DNA of 64,000 bases from Linyphia triangularis. Lineage: Eukaryota > Arthropoda > Arachnida > Araneae > Linyphiidae. The stretch covers positions 7,757,796-7,821,795 of the forward strand of contig OZ021730.1 of NCBI GenBank assembly GCA_963978545.1. The letters run 5' to 3'. The notes below the pieces were generated by a model, which saw only the letters and a program-made list of their open reading frames with translations, was not told where the DNA came from and did no database searches. Made by a program: the position numbers and the translations under genes. The number at the start of each line of letters is the position of its first letter. Position 1 is the stretch's first letter. Positions 1-11,281 of this stretch are shown here, piece after piece.

Positions 1-1211
1 GTGCTTTTTCAAGATACTCCAACGGTAGGTGGATGCCGAAAAAAAGTTGTAAATCTCTTGAATAATGCCAAAAAAATTCACCGCATCGGGACATGAAAGG
101 GCCGCGTCGTTCACTACTAAATTTAAGGAATGGCTACCACATGGCCCAAAGGAAGCACGAGGGTTGATATCCAGGATTCTTTTCTTCACTCCAACGTTTT
201 TACCTTTCATGTTGGAACCATTATCATAACCTTGACCACGCATATTCTGAAGAGGAATGTTTCGCGTAGAAAGTTCTTTCATTTAACAATCCGTCAAGCC
301 TTCTCCAGTGGAATTTGTGATAGGTACAAAACCTAAGAAATGCTCTTGAATGCATATTTTCTCGCCTTGGACCGTCCGCACAAATCGCACGATCATCGTC
401 ATATGTTCGATATGACTAATATCGGGAGTGCAGTCCAATATAATTGAAAAGTACGTGGCTTTTGCTAATTCTCTCAAAATGTGGTCCTGTATGTTTTTTG
501 CCATTAAAGAAATAAATTCATTTTGCACTCGCTTACTCAAATAATGTACATGTGTCTCTTTGGAGGTAATTCTGCGTAAATGTTCAGCCAAAACAATGTC
601 AAATTTAGCAATATATTCTATTAACTTAAAGAAGTTGCCATTGTTACTTTCAAAAAGGGTGTCTGTTTTCCCTCGAAAAGCCAGCCCTTGGATCCCAAGA
701 AACTGTATTATACAAAGCAGGCGTTTCAAAACCTGATTCCAATGCTCGGTTTCTGAATGAATAATTCTTTGGTTTTCTTGATCTATTGTTTTACCTAACC
801 GCAAACGTTGAGATAATTCTCGCCAAGACTGATATGCCTTCATGTGTTTGGGTGATTTTTCATGGTGAGATAAAACCCCAGACATGTTCTGCCAGTCGGA
901 AAATCCAGATGTCCCATTTAGAGATATTTTTTCACTTCTAAAGAGCTTACAACAGAAACAAAATATAGAATTTTTTGAAACGGAGTATACAAGCCACTCT
1001 CGTGTTAGTTCTTCTCCATTTGTTAACTTTTGAAATTGGCGGGGGTAAATCGTCGACCTTTACCTTTGCTATCAACAACAACAGGAAACTCCATGTCTGT
1101 TACTTGAAAAGGACCGCGTTTAACGAGTAATAGCCTGATTTCCTGATTTATTGAAGTTGGCCATTCTGCGCAATCATTTGATATACACGGCGATGTAGTT
1201 GTCTTTAAATC
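1..1211 (-). pseudogene. hAT-family (ZMYM1-like) transposase exon, broken, runs off the window edge
   Basis: Reading leftward, the exon opens after an AG acceptor at about 1212-1214 and encodes DCAEWP...LVKRGPFQV, the TTF-type zinc-finger region of ZMYM1-like hAT proteins. Next come a CFCC motif, a long helical DUF4371-like stretch, the DCTPDISHIEHM segment with a probable catalytic Asp (about 430) and the family signature RGQGYDNGSNM (about 215-245). There are two breaks: a frameshift near 1020-1030, and an in-frame TAA at 283-285 after which the same frame continues through the signature. It is therefore a pseudogene, or a gene with assembly errors. The exon starts in phase 0, matching the phase-0 mini-exons upstream at 1917-28189, so it may be the 3' part of that transcript. 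The hAT family assignment is firm from motifs; the link to the mini-exons is inferred. Confidence 0.8.
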
Positions 1212-1916
1212 CTGCAATATGGTGATACTAAATTTAATTATCAACCTCATTCTTTAACAAACGCTTTACAAATTCGTACATTTTTCTTTAATTAAATTAC
1301 GTACGCTCACGCATAACGTCGGAAAGATATGTAAATTGGATAATTTGTTAAAATTACAACTTATTAATTTGGACACATATTATACTTTGGTAAACAATAA
1401 TTGTCTAAAAATTTATATTATAATATTGTAGTTGGATAAATCCCTGTTACATTAACATTTAGATCAATCTTATAAAACCACATTTAGTTTTAAATACTCA
1501 AAAAATGTTTTTAAAATGAGAATTTTTTTTTTATGTGTTTGGTATTTTAAGTTTTTTTTTTTTTCTTCCCTGCATTAGAAATGACTATTCATTGACATTC
1601 CTGATACATTTATAACAATTTGCATCGAATCTCTTTAGATACACTTACGAGGCTATTCAGGATTAGTCATATAATTTCTTTGTACTAACGGCATGTATAT
1701 ACATATAAATAAATAGGTCATACACATTTTCATCAAATTATATTCTAGATCCTAGCCTTCTTTCTAGTTGAAAAAGTGTTTTTTATTTTTAAAATTATAT
1801 TAATATACTTTAAATTAATTTACGATTTTTAATCATCATTTCTTTATTCATTTAAACAACAAATATTTTTAAGTAGTTTAAATTCACTGATTAAAAAGTA
1901 CAATTTTATTATTTAC
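1212..1916 (-). other. Putative intron between last mini-exon and hAT exon
   Basis: AT-rich, with no open frame. It is bounded on the minus strand by a GTAAAT donor (1911-1916) and a TTGCAG acceptor (about 1212-1217). Nothing else is recognised in it. Confidence 0.4.
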
Positions 1917-1982
1917 CTCTGATCTTTTCTCCGCCATAGGAATGCCATTCGCAACTGCTTGTTCTTCCGACCAAGTCTCAGT
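1917..1982 (-). CDS. Mini-exon 6 of the array (22 codons)
   Basis: Minus-strand exon candidate flanked by a TTCATAG acceptor and a GTAAAT donor, open in phase 0. It encodes a peptide starting TETWSEEQAVANGIPMAEKR, clearly related to the other mini-exons of the array. It is two codons shorter at its 3' end than the 24-codon copies. It is the copy closest to the hAT exon. No function is known; the peptide is acidic, polar and probably disordered. Confidence 0.5.
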
Positions 1983-2262
1983 CTATGAAAAAAAAAATTA
2001 TAAACAAACATTTTAACAAAATCAGATGGAATAAGTAATTTCCTCTTTAAAAATTGATGACTTGATTTTACATGATATGTTTAAAAAAATTAATTCTTAA
2101 ATATCAGAGATCATATTCTCATTTCATCAAGAACGTGTTGTATAAATTATTCAAAGATATTTTTAAAATTACAGGGAATTTTTTACACTTTTAATTCCTC
2201 ACATTAAGAAAAAACTAAATACTTTAAATTTACTGGTTAAAAAGTACAAATACATTATTTAC

Positions 2263-2334
2263 CTGTGGTTGTGAACTTTTCTCCGCCATAGAAATGTCAT
2301 TCGCAACAGTCTGGTCTTTCGACTCAGTATCGGT
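2263..2334 (-). CDS. Mini-exon 5 of the array (24 codons)
   Basis: 72-nt exon candidate on the minus strand between a TCGTAG acceptor and a GTAAAT donor, phase 0. The peptide begins TDTESKDQTVANDISMAEKS. Both the exon and its flanking intron sequence match the neighbouring units, so this is a segmental tandem duplication and not independent exon gain. Confidence 0.5.
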
Positions 2335-2633
2335 CTACGAACAAACAAACAAAACAAAAAAAACAGTTATAAACAAAGATTCAACAAAAACAGATGGAAT
2401 AAGTAATTTCCTTTTTAAAAATTGATGACGTGATTTTACATGATAAATATCTTAAAAAAAAGTTATTAAATGTTAGATCTCATATTCTCATTTGATCATC
2501 AAGAACGTGTTAAATAAATTATTAAAATATATTTTTAAAACTAGAGGAACATTTTTTACACTTTTAAATCCTCATTAAGAAAAAATTAAATACTTTAAAT
2601 TCACTGATTAAAAAGTACAAATACATTATTTAC

Positions 2634-2694
2634 CTGTGATTGTGAACTTTTCTCCGCCATTGGAATGCCATTCGCAACAGTCTGGTCTTCCGAC
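2634..2694 (-). CDS. Mini-exon 4, 3' portion; exon split by the giant hAT-type insertion
   Basis: 61 nt of a mini-exon, with its GTAAAT donor at 2628-2633. It is interrupted immediately after CTTCCGAC (2687-2694), where the 24.2-kb insertion starts. The remaining part lies at 26909-26927. Joining the two parts and dropping one 8-bp duplication gives exactly 72 nt, the same length and frame as the sister exons. Confidence 0.55.
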
Positions 2695-2734
2695 CAAGGC
2701 CTATTCTAAGGAAAATTTACGACTGCCCAAAAGT

Positions 2735-3722
2735 CCAATCGCCTCCCCCCCCCCCTTCACCTTCTCATCTCCCTTTCAACCCCTACAGCAAGTTAATTTG
2801 AAACAATAAAATCCGATAATTGATCTTTGAATATAACAGTAACACTCAAATTTTAAAACGAGGTTTGTATTACCTTACTTCATGAGGTTAATTAATTAAT
2901 ATTTATAAATCTATTAGCTGAATACCCGTGCTTCGCTACGAAATTTTACCATGTGCAATTTTTTACCTAGCTGCGTGGCCCCGCCCAGTTTTTGGCGCTT
3001 CGCTCTCAGGAAGGTTCCTTGCTTCGTTAGACCAAGCTCGCTTCGCTCGCTGAAAAGTTCATAATAAGCACAGGCTTACTTCACTCCTTGAAAGGATCAT
3101 TGCTGTGCAAGCATGGGCTCGCTTAAGGCGGCTTACTACTAAAAATGTTTTTCGATTTTGCTTTGAACTGATTTCGGTGGCAACACAGGCGGAGTGTCCA
3201 TATTCTCCGGGTAGTGATATTTGATTGGACAACAGTGTGTGATTGACAATGTCAGAAAGAGGGGAACCTAGTGAAGAGATACTCCTCATATGACCCCAGA
3301 GGTCACATTGTCAAGAAGTTAATCACTTTCTTTTGCCCGGGTAAGAGGAACCTAGTTTGTTGAGGCTGTAGCCAGCCAAAGTTTGTAGGACGGGCAAAAA
3401 TTTTCCCAGAAGGGGCAGAAATATAAATTATTTAATTGGTTTTTCAATTAATTTTTACAATTGAAACTTTTACAATTATATCAATTACTACAAATTTATA
3501 CAATTCGTAAAAGAGTATTTATCAGAGAACTTTATGAAGTACATATTTTTTTGTATAATTAAAAAAAGAAACATTGTTAATTTATTTTTGATGTAATGTT
3601 ATTTTTATTAATTCTTTTAAAGACCAGAATTTTTTTTCATAAAAACAAAACTTTCAATTTAAAATTTTTTTAAGTATATTTAATACAATTCTATTCCTTT
3701 ATAATATTCGATGCTTGTTCAT
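2735..3722. other. Non-coding stretch with a GC-richer patch
   Basis: No gene seen. About 2930-3420 is GC-richer and reiterates GCTTCGCT-like words (CGTGCTTCGCTACG, GCGCTTCGCT, CTCGCTTCGCTCGC). It resembles the end of an unclassified repeat. The rest is AT-rich. Confidence 0.4.
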
Positions 3723-3734
3723 CTCTTAATTTTT

Positions 3735-3800
3735 CCCCCTCAGGGGGTTTACTTTCTATAAGTAAATACGGGCTTCACAACCCCGGGGCGCCCCAGTGAT
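3735..3800 (+). promoter_or_regulatory. Structured 5' end of LINE-1
   Basis: The first bases form two consecutive hairpins: CCCC-TCAG-GGGG, then TTTACTT...AAGTAAA (7 bp), followed by TACGGGC and a CCCCGGGG segment. The same layout occurs at the starts of LINE-2, -3 and -4. It may serve the internal promoter, RNA stability or 5' processing; the role is inferred. Confidence 0.5.
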
Positions 3801-4369
3801 CTATCCCTCCTTCTGTTTTATCTTCTCGTTTTGGTTTTGTATTTATCGTTTGACTTCTTTCTTCCCTCGTTGTGGTTACCTCCTCAGAGGTGAGGGCTCC
3901 CCTTGAGAAGCTTTGTGCCGCTCTGTTGCCATCAGCTTCTCTCGGGCATTTAATCACCCACGTGTTTGCCGTGCGTGGAGACCCGTGTCCCTGGAAAGGG
4001 GGATCCTGGTAGTTGAGGGACGACATACTGTCCCAATACACTACTTTGGCCCTTGCTTCAGATAAACGGGAGGTGTACATTGGTCCCATGTGCATCAATC
4101 GGCTGGTCGTCCGACTTCGTCGGCGGCTTGGGATCAAGCGACCGGCTCGTCTACTGGGAATCTCGTTAAGGGTGGAGACATCTACAGGGACGAGCCGGTC
4201 GCGTATAGACACTAGATAACCTGATAGTGTTATGCCGTGCGTAACAGTTCAGTTACTATTTTTTTCTTTTCTCGATTTTTGTTGCTTGCCGGTGTGCACT
4301 AACCCTGATATCGCGGACTCCATGGTGGGTGGGATTCTAGTGTCCGAATTTCTATATATGTATTTTATG

Positions 4370-5764
4370 ATGGCTTCTTCTCTCTCCAGCCCCACGGGAG
4401 GCATAAATCCCCAAGCTAAATCCAACAAAAGAACTATACAAAATGAAATCAACACAACAACAAAAAAACAAGCTTCAATAAATGACATCCCCACCACGCT
4501 CCAATCTACCTCAAACACACTTCAGTCCACTTCATCTCCCTGCTTTTTAATAGTACAATCAGAAGATGGTCAACTGGGCAAAATGTCCCCTTTCTTCATT
4601 CAAAAGGGGATCAAAGGAATATGTGGCAATGAACCGAAAGCAATAAAAAAACTCAAATCCGGTGACTTCTTAATAGAAACAAAAGACAGCAGACAGTCCC
4701 AATATTTACTATCAGCCAAAACAATAGGAGAAATACAAATTTCCGTAACCCCTCACAGAGCACTAAATTCGTGCCAGGGAGTAATTTCCGAATCTGATTT
4801 ACAACATGTTGAAGATTCGGAAATTCTAAAAGAATTGTCTCACCAGGGGGTTACAAAAGTTCGCCGCATAACAATCAAACGAGACAATAATATTATAAAC
4901 ACTAAGCACATTATTTTAACTTTCGATACACCCAACTTACCCAATAGAATCATAGCAGGTTATCTCAGTTGCCCAGTTCGACCATTTATCCCGAATCCTC
5001 TACGTTGCTTCAAATGCCAAAAGTTCGGGCACTCTAAAAATGCGTGTAGGAGTAAGGTCGAAGTTTGCGCAGAGTGTGGCAGTATTGAACATCCAAGCGA
5101 AGGCTGCAAAGCTGAGCCCACCTGCGTAAACTGCAAAAAGAACCATCCGTCTTACTCCAGATCATGCGAACAATGGATAGCGGAAAAGAAAATTCAGGAG
5201 ATAAAAACAGAAAAAAATATTCCCTATCCTGAGGCCCGAACAATTTACGAAACTACAATAGCCAATTCTATGGCCAGAACAATAGCTAAGACAATTGCCC
5301 CAAAACCACCCCAAGTAAAATCAATAACCACTCAGACGGATATTCATATCCCAAAGTCTGCATTATCACCGGAACAATTACTACAGTGCTTTTCTTTGCC
5401 ACCAAAATACAATACTTCCTCTTCTCAAACTCAGGATATTCCAAATAATTCAAAATCAAACAAAAAATCAGTAAAACCTGTTGTCAAAGCTAAGAAATCG
5501 ACTCACACCAAACAGTCAAACAATCCTGGAGCTACATTAAAAAATAAAATACACAACAAAAATCCAACCAATGTTAAATTCTTAATTAAAAATAAAGAAA
5601 AATCGGAAGCATCAGAAGCATCAACTGAGGATGATGATGACATTGATGTCATCACGGGTCTCTCTCCAGGTGATATGGATATAGACCCAGGCCTCGAGAC
5701 TCCCGCTCTTCTCCATCCAAGGAGCAGGTCAAAAGACCAGCGGATCGGCTATCTTTCCAATTAG
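4370..5764 (+). CDS. LINE-1 ORF1: nucleic-acid-binding gag-like protein
   Basis: About 464 residues from the Met beginning MASSLSSP; this start is chosen because LINE-2 and LINE-4 ORF1 begin with similar Ser/Pro-rich sequence (an in-frame ATG at 4232 would add 46 residues of translated 5' UTR). Domain order: Ser/Thr/Lys-rich N-terminus; a PRE_C2HC-like RNA-binding fold (about residues 60-200); three CCHC zinc knuckles, CFKCQKFGHSKNAC, CAECGSIEHPSEGC and CVNCKKNHPSYSRSC (about 215-275); a basic/Ser-rich tail; and an acidic EDDDDID patch. Such proteins coat the LINE RNA in the ribonucleoprotein. The frame is intact. The stop lies 8 bases before the ORF2 ATG. Confidence 0.9.
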   Translation: MASSLSSPTGGINPQAKSNKRTIQNEINTTTKKQASINDIPTTLQSTSNTLQSTSSPCFLIVQSEDGQLGKMSPFFIQKGIKGICGNEPKAIKKLKSGDFLIETKDSRQSQYLLSAKTIGEIQISVTPHRALNSCQGVISESDLQHVEDSEILKELSHQGVTKVRRITIKRDNNIINTKHIILTFDTPNLPNRIIAGYLSCPVRPFIPNPLRCFKCQKFGHSKNACRSKVEVCAECGSIEHPSEGCKAEPTCVNCKKNHPSYSRSCEQWIAEKKIQEIKTEKNIPYPEARTIYETTIANSMARTIAKTIAPKPPQVKSITTQTDIHIPKSALSPEQLLQCFSLPPKYNTSSSQTQDIPNNSKSNKKSVKPVVKAKKSTHTKQSNNPGATLKNKIHNKNPTNVKFLIKNKEKSEASEASTEDDDDIDVITGLSPGDMDIDPGLETPALLHPRSRSKDQRIGYLSN

Positions 5765-5772
5765 CATCCAAT

Positions 5773-8700
5773 ATGTTTTCTTGGAATTGTCGTGGTTTCC
5801 ACCAAAATTCGGTAGATATAAAACACCTCGTGGATTTATACAAACCTGTCTGTTTCTGTTTGCAAGAGACGCTTTTGAAGCCTTTTCAGAGCTCTCTTGT
5901 TAGGGGGTATAGTCCTCTACGTAAGGACTATCTCAACGGCGGTAGAGCTAGCGGTGGTGTTGCTATATTTACATCCAATAGCAGTCCATCCACCCCGCTA
6001 TTGTTCACGACCACCTTACAAGCTGTTGCCGTTAGAGTAGCTGTAAAAAATAAATTAGTCACAGTTTGCTCTGTTTACCTCCCCCCTAATCGTAACATCC
6101 GACAAGCAGATTTAGACAGACTTTGTGATCAGCTTCCACCCCCTATTATTTTAATGGGGGATTTCAATGGTCACAATCCTCTTTGGGGTAGCCCAGACAT
6201 TAACAACCGTGGAAGACAGATTGAAAAATTTGTAGAGGATCAGAATCTCTGTCTCCTCAATGTTGGGCAACATACATATTTCCACACCCCATCGAGGACG
6301 TTTCACGCCATCGATCTTATCTTGTGTTCACCATCTCTCCTACATCTATGGTCTTTTCATGTCGGACGAGATCCCTACCATAGTGATCATTTCCCCGTCC
6401 ATCTGGAGATGTTAGGAGTTGATACTGTTCCCCTGGTTCGTGTCCCTCGTTTCAAAATAGATTCAGCCGATTGGGAACAGTTTTCTTTCCTCGTCGATTT
6501 CTCAGATGAGATGGTGGACCAAGATGACATCGATGAAGCTGTAGGCTCTGTCACCCAGGCCATATTGGAAGCTGCTCGTTTTTCCATACCTATGACATCT
6601 ACCAATCTACCGAAAATACCAAAACCGTGGTGGAACCACGAATGTAAAATTGCTCACAAAAAACAGAGGAAGGCCTGGGGTATCTTTCGTCGATATCCCA
6701 CTGAAGCCAACCTCATCGCTTTAAAATGTGCTCGAGCTGAAGCTCGTAGGATCCGCCGGCGTAGCCAGAAGGACTCTTGGATGCGTTATGTCAGCACTAT
6801 AACATCGGATACCTCTTCAAAAAGTGTTTGGAGCAAAGTAAATAAAATCAAGGGCCACTATCCTAGACACTCCATTTCTATCTTGGAGACTAATCTAGGA
6901 ATAATCTCGGACCCTAAAGGTATTGCTGACACCCTGGCTGACTGTTTTGCTAAAGTATCTAGCAACTCGAATTACCAAGAGCCGTTTGCCACTATTAAAA
7001 GTAATGCTGAAAAAACTAAATTAAACTTTACATCCACCGAGTTGGAAGACTATAATGCTGATTTCACCATGGCCGAGCTAATGCGAGCTCTTTCCAACAC
7101 TCGCGGCTCGGCTGTTGGTCAAGATGAAATCCATTATAGCATGCTGAAACATCTCGAGCCTCTCCAACTGAAGTTTATTCTCAAGCTCTATAATAGGATC
7201 TGGCGAGAAAAGAAATTTCCGTCAACATGGCAACGTGCTCTTGTGATTCCAGTTGTCAAGCCAGGCAAAGACCCTAAGAGTCCTTCCAACTACAGGCCTA
7301 TAGCATTGACTAGTTGCTTGTGCAAGCTTCTTGAAAAAATAGTCAATGCTCGCCTTCTTTTTTATTTGGAACAAAACAATTGTCTCTCTCGGTTTCAAAG
7401 TGGTTTTCGTCGAGGACGAAGTACGCTTGACAACCTCCTCCTACTTGAAACTTCAATTCGGGAGGCTTTTGTCAAGCAGAACCATATGGTATCTGTCTTT
7501 TTTGACATGGAGAAAGCCTATGACCGTACTTGGAGGTATGGTATCCTCAGAGATCTACATAATTTAGGTCTCAGAGGAAACTTACCACTTTTTATAGAGA
7601 ATTTCCTTTCTAGTAGAGTCTTCCAAGTACGTGTTAACTCCATCTTATCAGATGAGTTTATACAGGAACAAGGCGTTCCCCAGGGAAGTGTATTGAGTTG
7701 CGCACTGTTTATAATTAAAGTCAACGACATTATGACCTGCCTACCACCTGCAGTGCAGGCGCTTTATTTGTCGACGACTTCCAGATATCGTGCGCCTCAA
7801 TAAATATATCTCTTATCGAAAGACAAATTCAACTTGCCATCAGAAGGATTACAGGCTGGGCCAATCATAATGGATTTATATTCAATGCACAGAAGACCGT
7901 GGCAGTGCACTTTTGCAGGAAACGTGGGCTTCATAATGATCCTGAGCTTTTCCTTAATGGGATACAAATACCTGTTGTTAAGGAAATAAAATTTCTTGGA
8001 GTAGTTTTTGACTCGAAGCTCACTTTCCTGCCCCATATAAAATATCTTAGAACAAAGTGCACTCAAGCTCTGAACCTTCTGAAAGTGCTTTCCAACACTT
8101 CCTGGGGTGCTGATACCACCTCCATGTTGAAAATATACAGATGCCTTGTTCGTTCCAAACTTGACTATGGTTCTGTGGTGTACGGATCCGCCAGAAAATC
8201 GGCATTGATGCTCCTTGACCCTGTTCATCATCATGGTGTCAGAATCGCGTCAGGAGCCTTCCGTACATCACCAATCCCAAGCGTACTTAATATTTGTCTG
8301 GAACAACCTTTGAAACTGAGACGAGACAAGCTCTCTATGGCATACTATTTTAAAATTAAAAGTCACACATCTCATCTTTTATCTCAAAATATTTATAATC
8401 CATCACATATTAGACTTTTCAATGCACGACCATCCTGCATCCCATCATTTTCATTACGAATACGCCAAATTCTTGCATCTCATCATCTCGATAATTTCAG
8501 GGTTCGCCCTATTATTTTCACTCATCCACCCTGGCATATTCATGACATCAAAATATTAAATATATTTAGCAACTTTAAAAAGAATTTTACTCCAGATATC
8601 GTTTTTACAAATTTGTTTTATTACCATCGAGAGCATTTTTCTAACTTTAAAGCTATTTACACTGATGGGTCGAAAAGCCAGGGGCATGTCAGAGCAGCTG

Positions 8701-9446
8701 CAGTTCACGACAATGTCATCATGTCACGAGAACTGCACCAAAGCTGCTCCGTTTTTTCAGCTGAGTCCCTGGCTATTCTCTTGGCCTTGCAATTTGTTTT
8801 AAAGCAGGGCCATGGTCAGTGGATTATTTACACTGATTCCAAGAGCTGTTTAGATGCATTAAATAATCCACTGAACCAGACCCATCCTTTTATACTAGAT
8901 ATTTTAAACATTCACACTACACTCGTAGAGAGAGATTTTAATGTCCTTTTTTGTTGGATCCCAGGTCATGTGGGGATCATGGGTAACGAGCGTGCAGATA
9001 CTATCGCACGATCTGCAACTGGACCTAGGAGCACTTGGCTCTGCCCTGACGACGCAATAAAAGCTTGTGACGCTGCTCTATCTCTCACTTGGCAGGCCAT
9101 GTGGGATGCACAGACGGCTAACAAGCTGCGTTCGTTTCAGCCCTTAATATCCGGATTCGCGCCCATCCAGCAATCCCGGAAAAGGGAAGTGCTCCTGACT
9201 CGTCTAAGAATAGGCCACACTCGTTTCACCCATGTGCATCTTCTGCTGGCAGAAGATGCCCCCACATGCAATTCCTGTGGTGTTATCTTTTCTGTTATAC
9301 ACATTTTAAGTGATTGTCCTGTTTTTAACAACATCAGACTTCGAAATTTTAATACAAATCATCCATCATTGTCTTTGATTTTAAATTCACCACATCAAAA
9401 TCTATTTACATTTTTAAAAGAAATAGGCTTGTATTGCTTGATATAG
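5773..9446 (+). pseudogene. LINE-1 ORF2: endonuclease-reverse transcriptase-RNase H, one frameshift
   Basis: Starts MFSWNCRGFHQNS, the N-terminus of an apurinic-like endonuclease with the catalytic LQET Glu, GDFNGHNPLW and SDHFPV. The reverse transcriptase follows (YRPIALTSCLCKLLEK, GFRRGRSTLDN, FFDMEKAYDR, QGVPQGSVLS). The RT active-site FVDD is present in the DNA but lies after a frameshift near 7755: the first frame closes at 7803, and the second runs to 9446. The C-terminus carries RNase H (YTDGSKS, AESLAILLALQ, YTDSKSCLDAL, HVGIMGNERADTIA) and a terminal zinc-binding-like segment. RNase H and the zinc-knuckle ORF1 place it in the I-type group of LINEs. Only this one frameshift is visible. 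Confidence 0.92.
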
Positions 9447-9537
9447 AATTTTTATCATTTATAGTGTTTATTGCCTTTGTTTGTTTTTAATCTTTGTATC
9501 TTTTAAAAATTGAATTAATTCAAATACATAAACAAAT

Positions 9538-9603
9538 GTTTGGCGCAGTATGGCCCTAGTGTAGCCCTTGCGCCATAAAACTCAAAATAACCAACCAACC
9601 AAC
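9538..9603 (+). terminator. LINE-1 3' terminal hairpin and AACC tail
   Basis: TGGCGCA pairs with TGCGCCA around a loop containing TATGGCCC, followed by AAAACTCAAAAT and three to four AACC units. It is the likely recognition site of the ORF2 reverse transcriptase; the SINE carries a related element. Confidence 0.7.
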
Positions 9604-9615
9604 CTCTTAATTTTT

Positions 9616-10986
9616 CACACATTTCAACTTAAGAATATCTATTTTAAAATTAATTACAAATATAAAAATTAGTACAAGTTACTTTTACATAAAAAGTTTT
9701 TTTAACACAAAAAGTTTTTTCGAAGTTCCGTTCTTACATTTCTATTTAAAAATATATATTGTTAAACAAATTACATTATCCTATCATTGGTCTTGTGGAA
9801 GAGCTACATAACTATTTAACAAACTTGCCATTTTTAAGCATTAAAAAGTTATTTACATTTATATATATATATATATATTACTAATAGAATTGCATTTTCC
9901 TTTATTTTCTCCTATCATTTTCAATACTCTGAAAAATTTATCAGAAACTATTATAATATAAAAACCCTTTTTCTATTTCTTTGCATATATTATTAATTAT
10001 AATATAAAATAATAGAAATTCATTTTCCTATTCTTGGTCTTATACTAAACATTTTGAAACTTTTTAAAATACATAGCATAAAAAAATCTAAAATAAAATG
10101 ATAAATGTTAGTATAATTGCAATTTCCTATCTTTACACATATTATACTCGCCCCCCTCTGGCTACATGCCTGGTTGTAGCCAATCTCGCTATCCTAATAA
10201 GTGGGCTGCGTGTATAGCTGTAATGCTACTTTTTTTTTTTTATAATAATTTTGAGACTTATGTATATTTATAATTTTTTTTTATTAAAAATAAATATATT
10301 TAAGAGTAGAAATAGATTTGTACTGTTAATTAAGAAAAAAAGTTTAAATAGGGGTGCCAGAAGAGTTGATAAAAAAAGTTATCCGTGGTACCATAAGAAC
10401 TTCATTATCCTGAAACTCATTACAACGTATCAATTTCAAGAGACGTTTATATGGAATTTAATTCAATTGTGAATTCTGGATTGAAACGCAATAAAGTTAT
10501 TTTTTAATAAATAAAACAAAGGTAATAGTTTGTTTTTTTTAATTATGAATAGCTCAATATATAAAGATTATTTGTATTGTAATTATGTCGTTACATAGAG
10601 AAATTATGGTAAACATAATTGAAAATGAAAACAGCAAATAATTTCGCAAGGGAACATTTATTCTTGTTTACATTTTCAGTGATTAGAAAGTTTTGGTGTT
10701 CTTTTACATTAAACATATTGCAATATTTCCTGGAAGAAAAAAAGTAATCCTTCAAAATCCTACAATCTACAAGCACATTTTAGGACATTGTCATCTATAA
10801 AATCATTAAAATATATATATATACCTTAAAGGTACAATCATGTTTACTATTTCGTTATATTCATTTTGAAACAAAATTTCAATTTAATAGAGACCGAGGC
10901 AAGCTGTTGCAATACTAATAATTCACAAATTCACATACTGATTCGTCAAAGTTCGTTGGAGTAATAACAAGTAATAAAAACTGTTT
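9616..10986. other. AT-rich non-coding stretch
   Basis: No supported gene. It contains a short (TA)n run near 9860, and several small frames with no recognisable motif. Confidence 0.4.
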
Positions 10987-11281
10987 TTAGCACCTACATA
11001 AATTTTGTCAAATTATCCTCAATAAAATCGATAACTCTAAATCTTTATAAGGTATTTGAATATTCCTTCGGGACAGTTTCAAACAAATTCAGTTTCAACA
11101 AATTTATTTTATTAAATTTGTTGAAACTGAAAAGAATGTTTTTAAACCCAGTTCAGCTATAATTAGTGACCAATGGGATAGTTTACAAAAAAAGCATGAC
11201 GCATGTTTAAACAGTGTGCAAATCAAAATGGATTTAAGTTCTCAACGAAATTAGCATTTTAATGCATGCGATAAAAGAAAA
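10987..11281 (+). repeat. Direct repeat copy 1, contains a perfect palindrome
   Basis: About 290 bp, clearly similar to 12697-12991 in the same orientation. It contains AGTTTCAACAAATTTA followed six bases later by its exact reverse complement, a 16-bp stem (about 11092-11129). It is either a dispersed AT-rich MITE or a segmental duplication. Confidence 0.7.

Larger units (their letters stand above)
1860..2694 (-). repeat. Tandem exon-intron units, left part of array
   Basis: About 350-370-bp units, each holding one mini-exon plus conserved intron sequence (for example TTAAAAAGTACAAATACATT just beyond each donor). The array resumes at 26909 after the giant insertion. Confidence 0.75.
3735..9603 (+). 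mobile_element. LINE-1 copy of this window: full-length I-group-like non-LTR retrotransposon
   Basis: Full-length insertion flanked by a perfect 12-bp duplication CTCTTAATTTTT (3723-3734 and 9604-9615). Order: structured 5' end, ~630-bp 5' UTR, ORF1 (zinc knuckles), ORF2 (endonuclease-RT-RNase H), short 3' UTR with a GGCGCA...TGCGCC hairpin, and an AACC tail. Its ORFs belong to the same lineage as LINE-3, but its 5' UTR matches LINE-4 and LINE-2. It is nested in the giant hAT-type segment. The single visible ORF2 frameshift and perfect duplication suggest it is young. Confidence 0.93.

Noticed and set aside
3735..3800. HDV-like or hammerhead ribozyme at LINE 5' ends
   Set aside because: The double hairpin is conserved, but I could not fit the nested pseudoknot or a CUGAUGA...GAAA core by eye; left as a structured element only.
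3775..4219. Protein-coding genes in the LINE 5' UTR
   Set aside because: Short frames on both strands recur at the same place in LINE-2 and LINE-4 but are not kept in length or frame.
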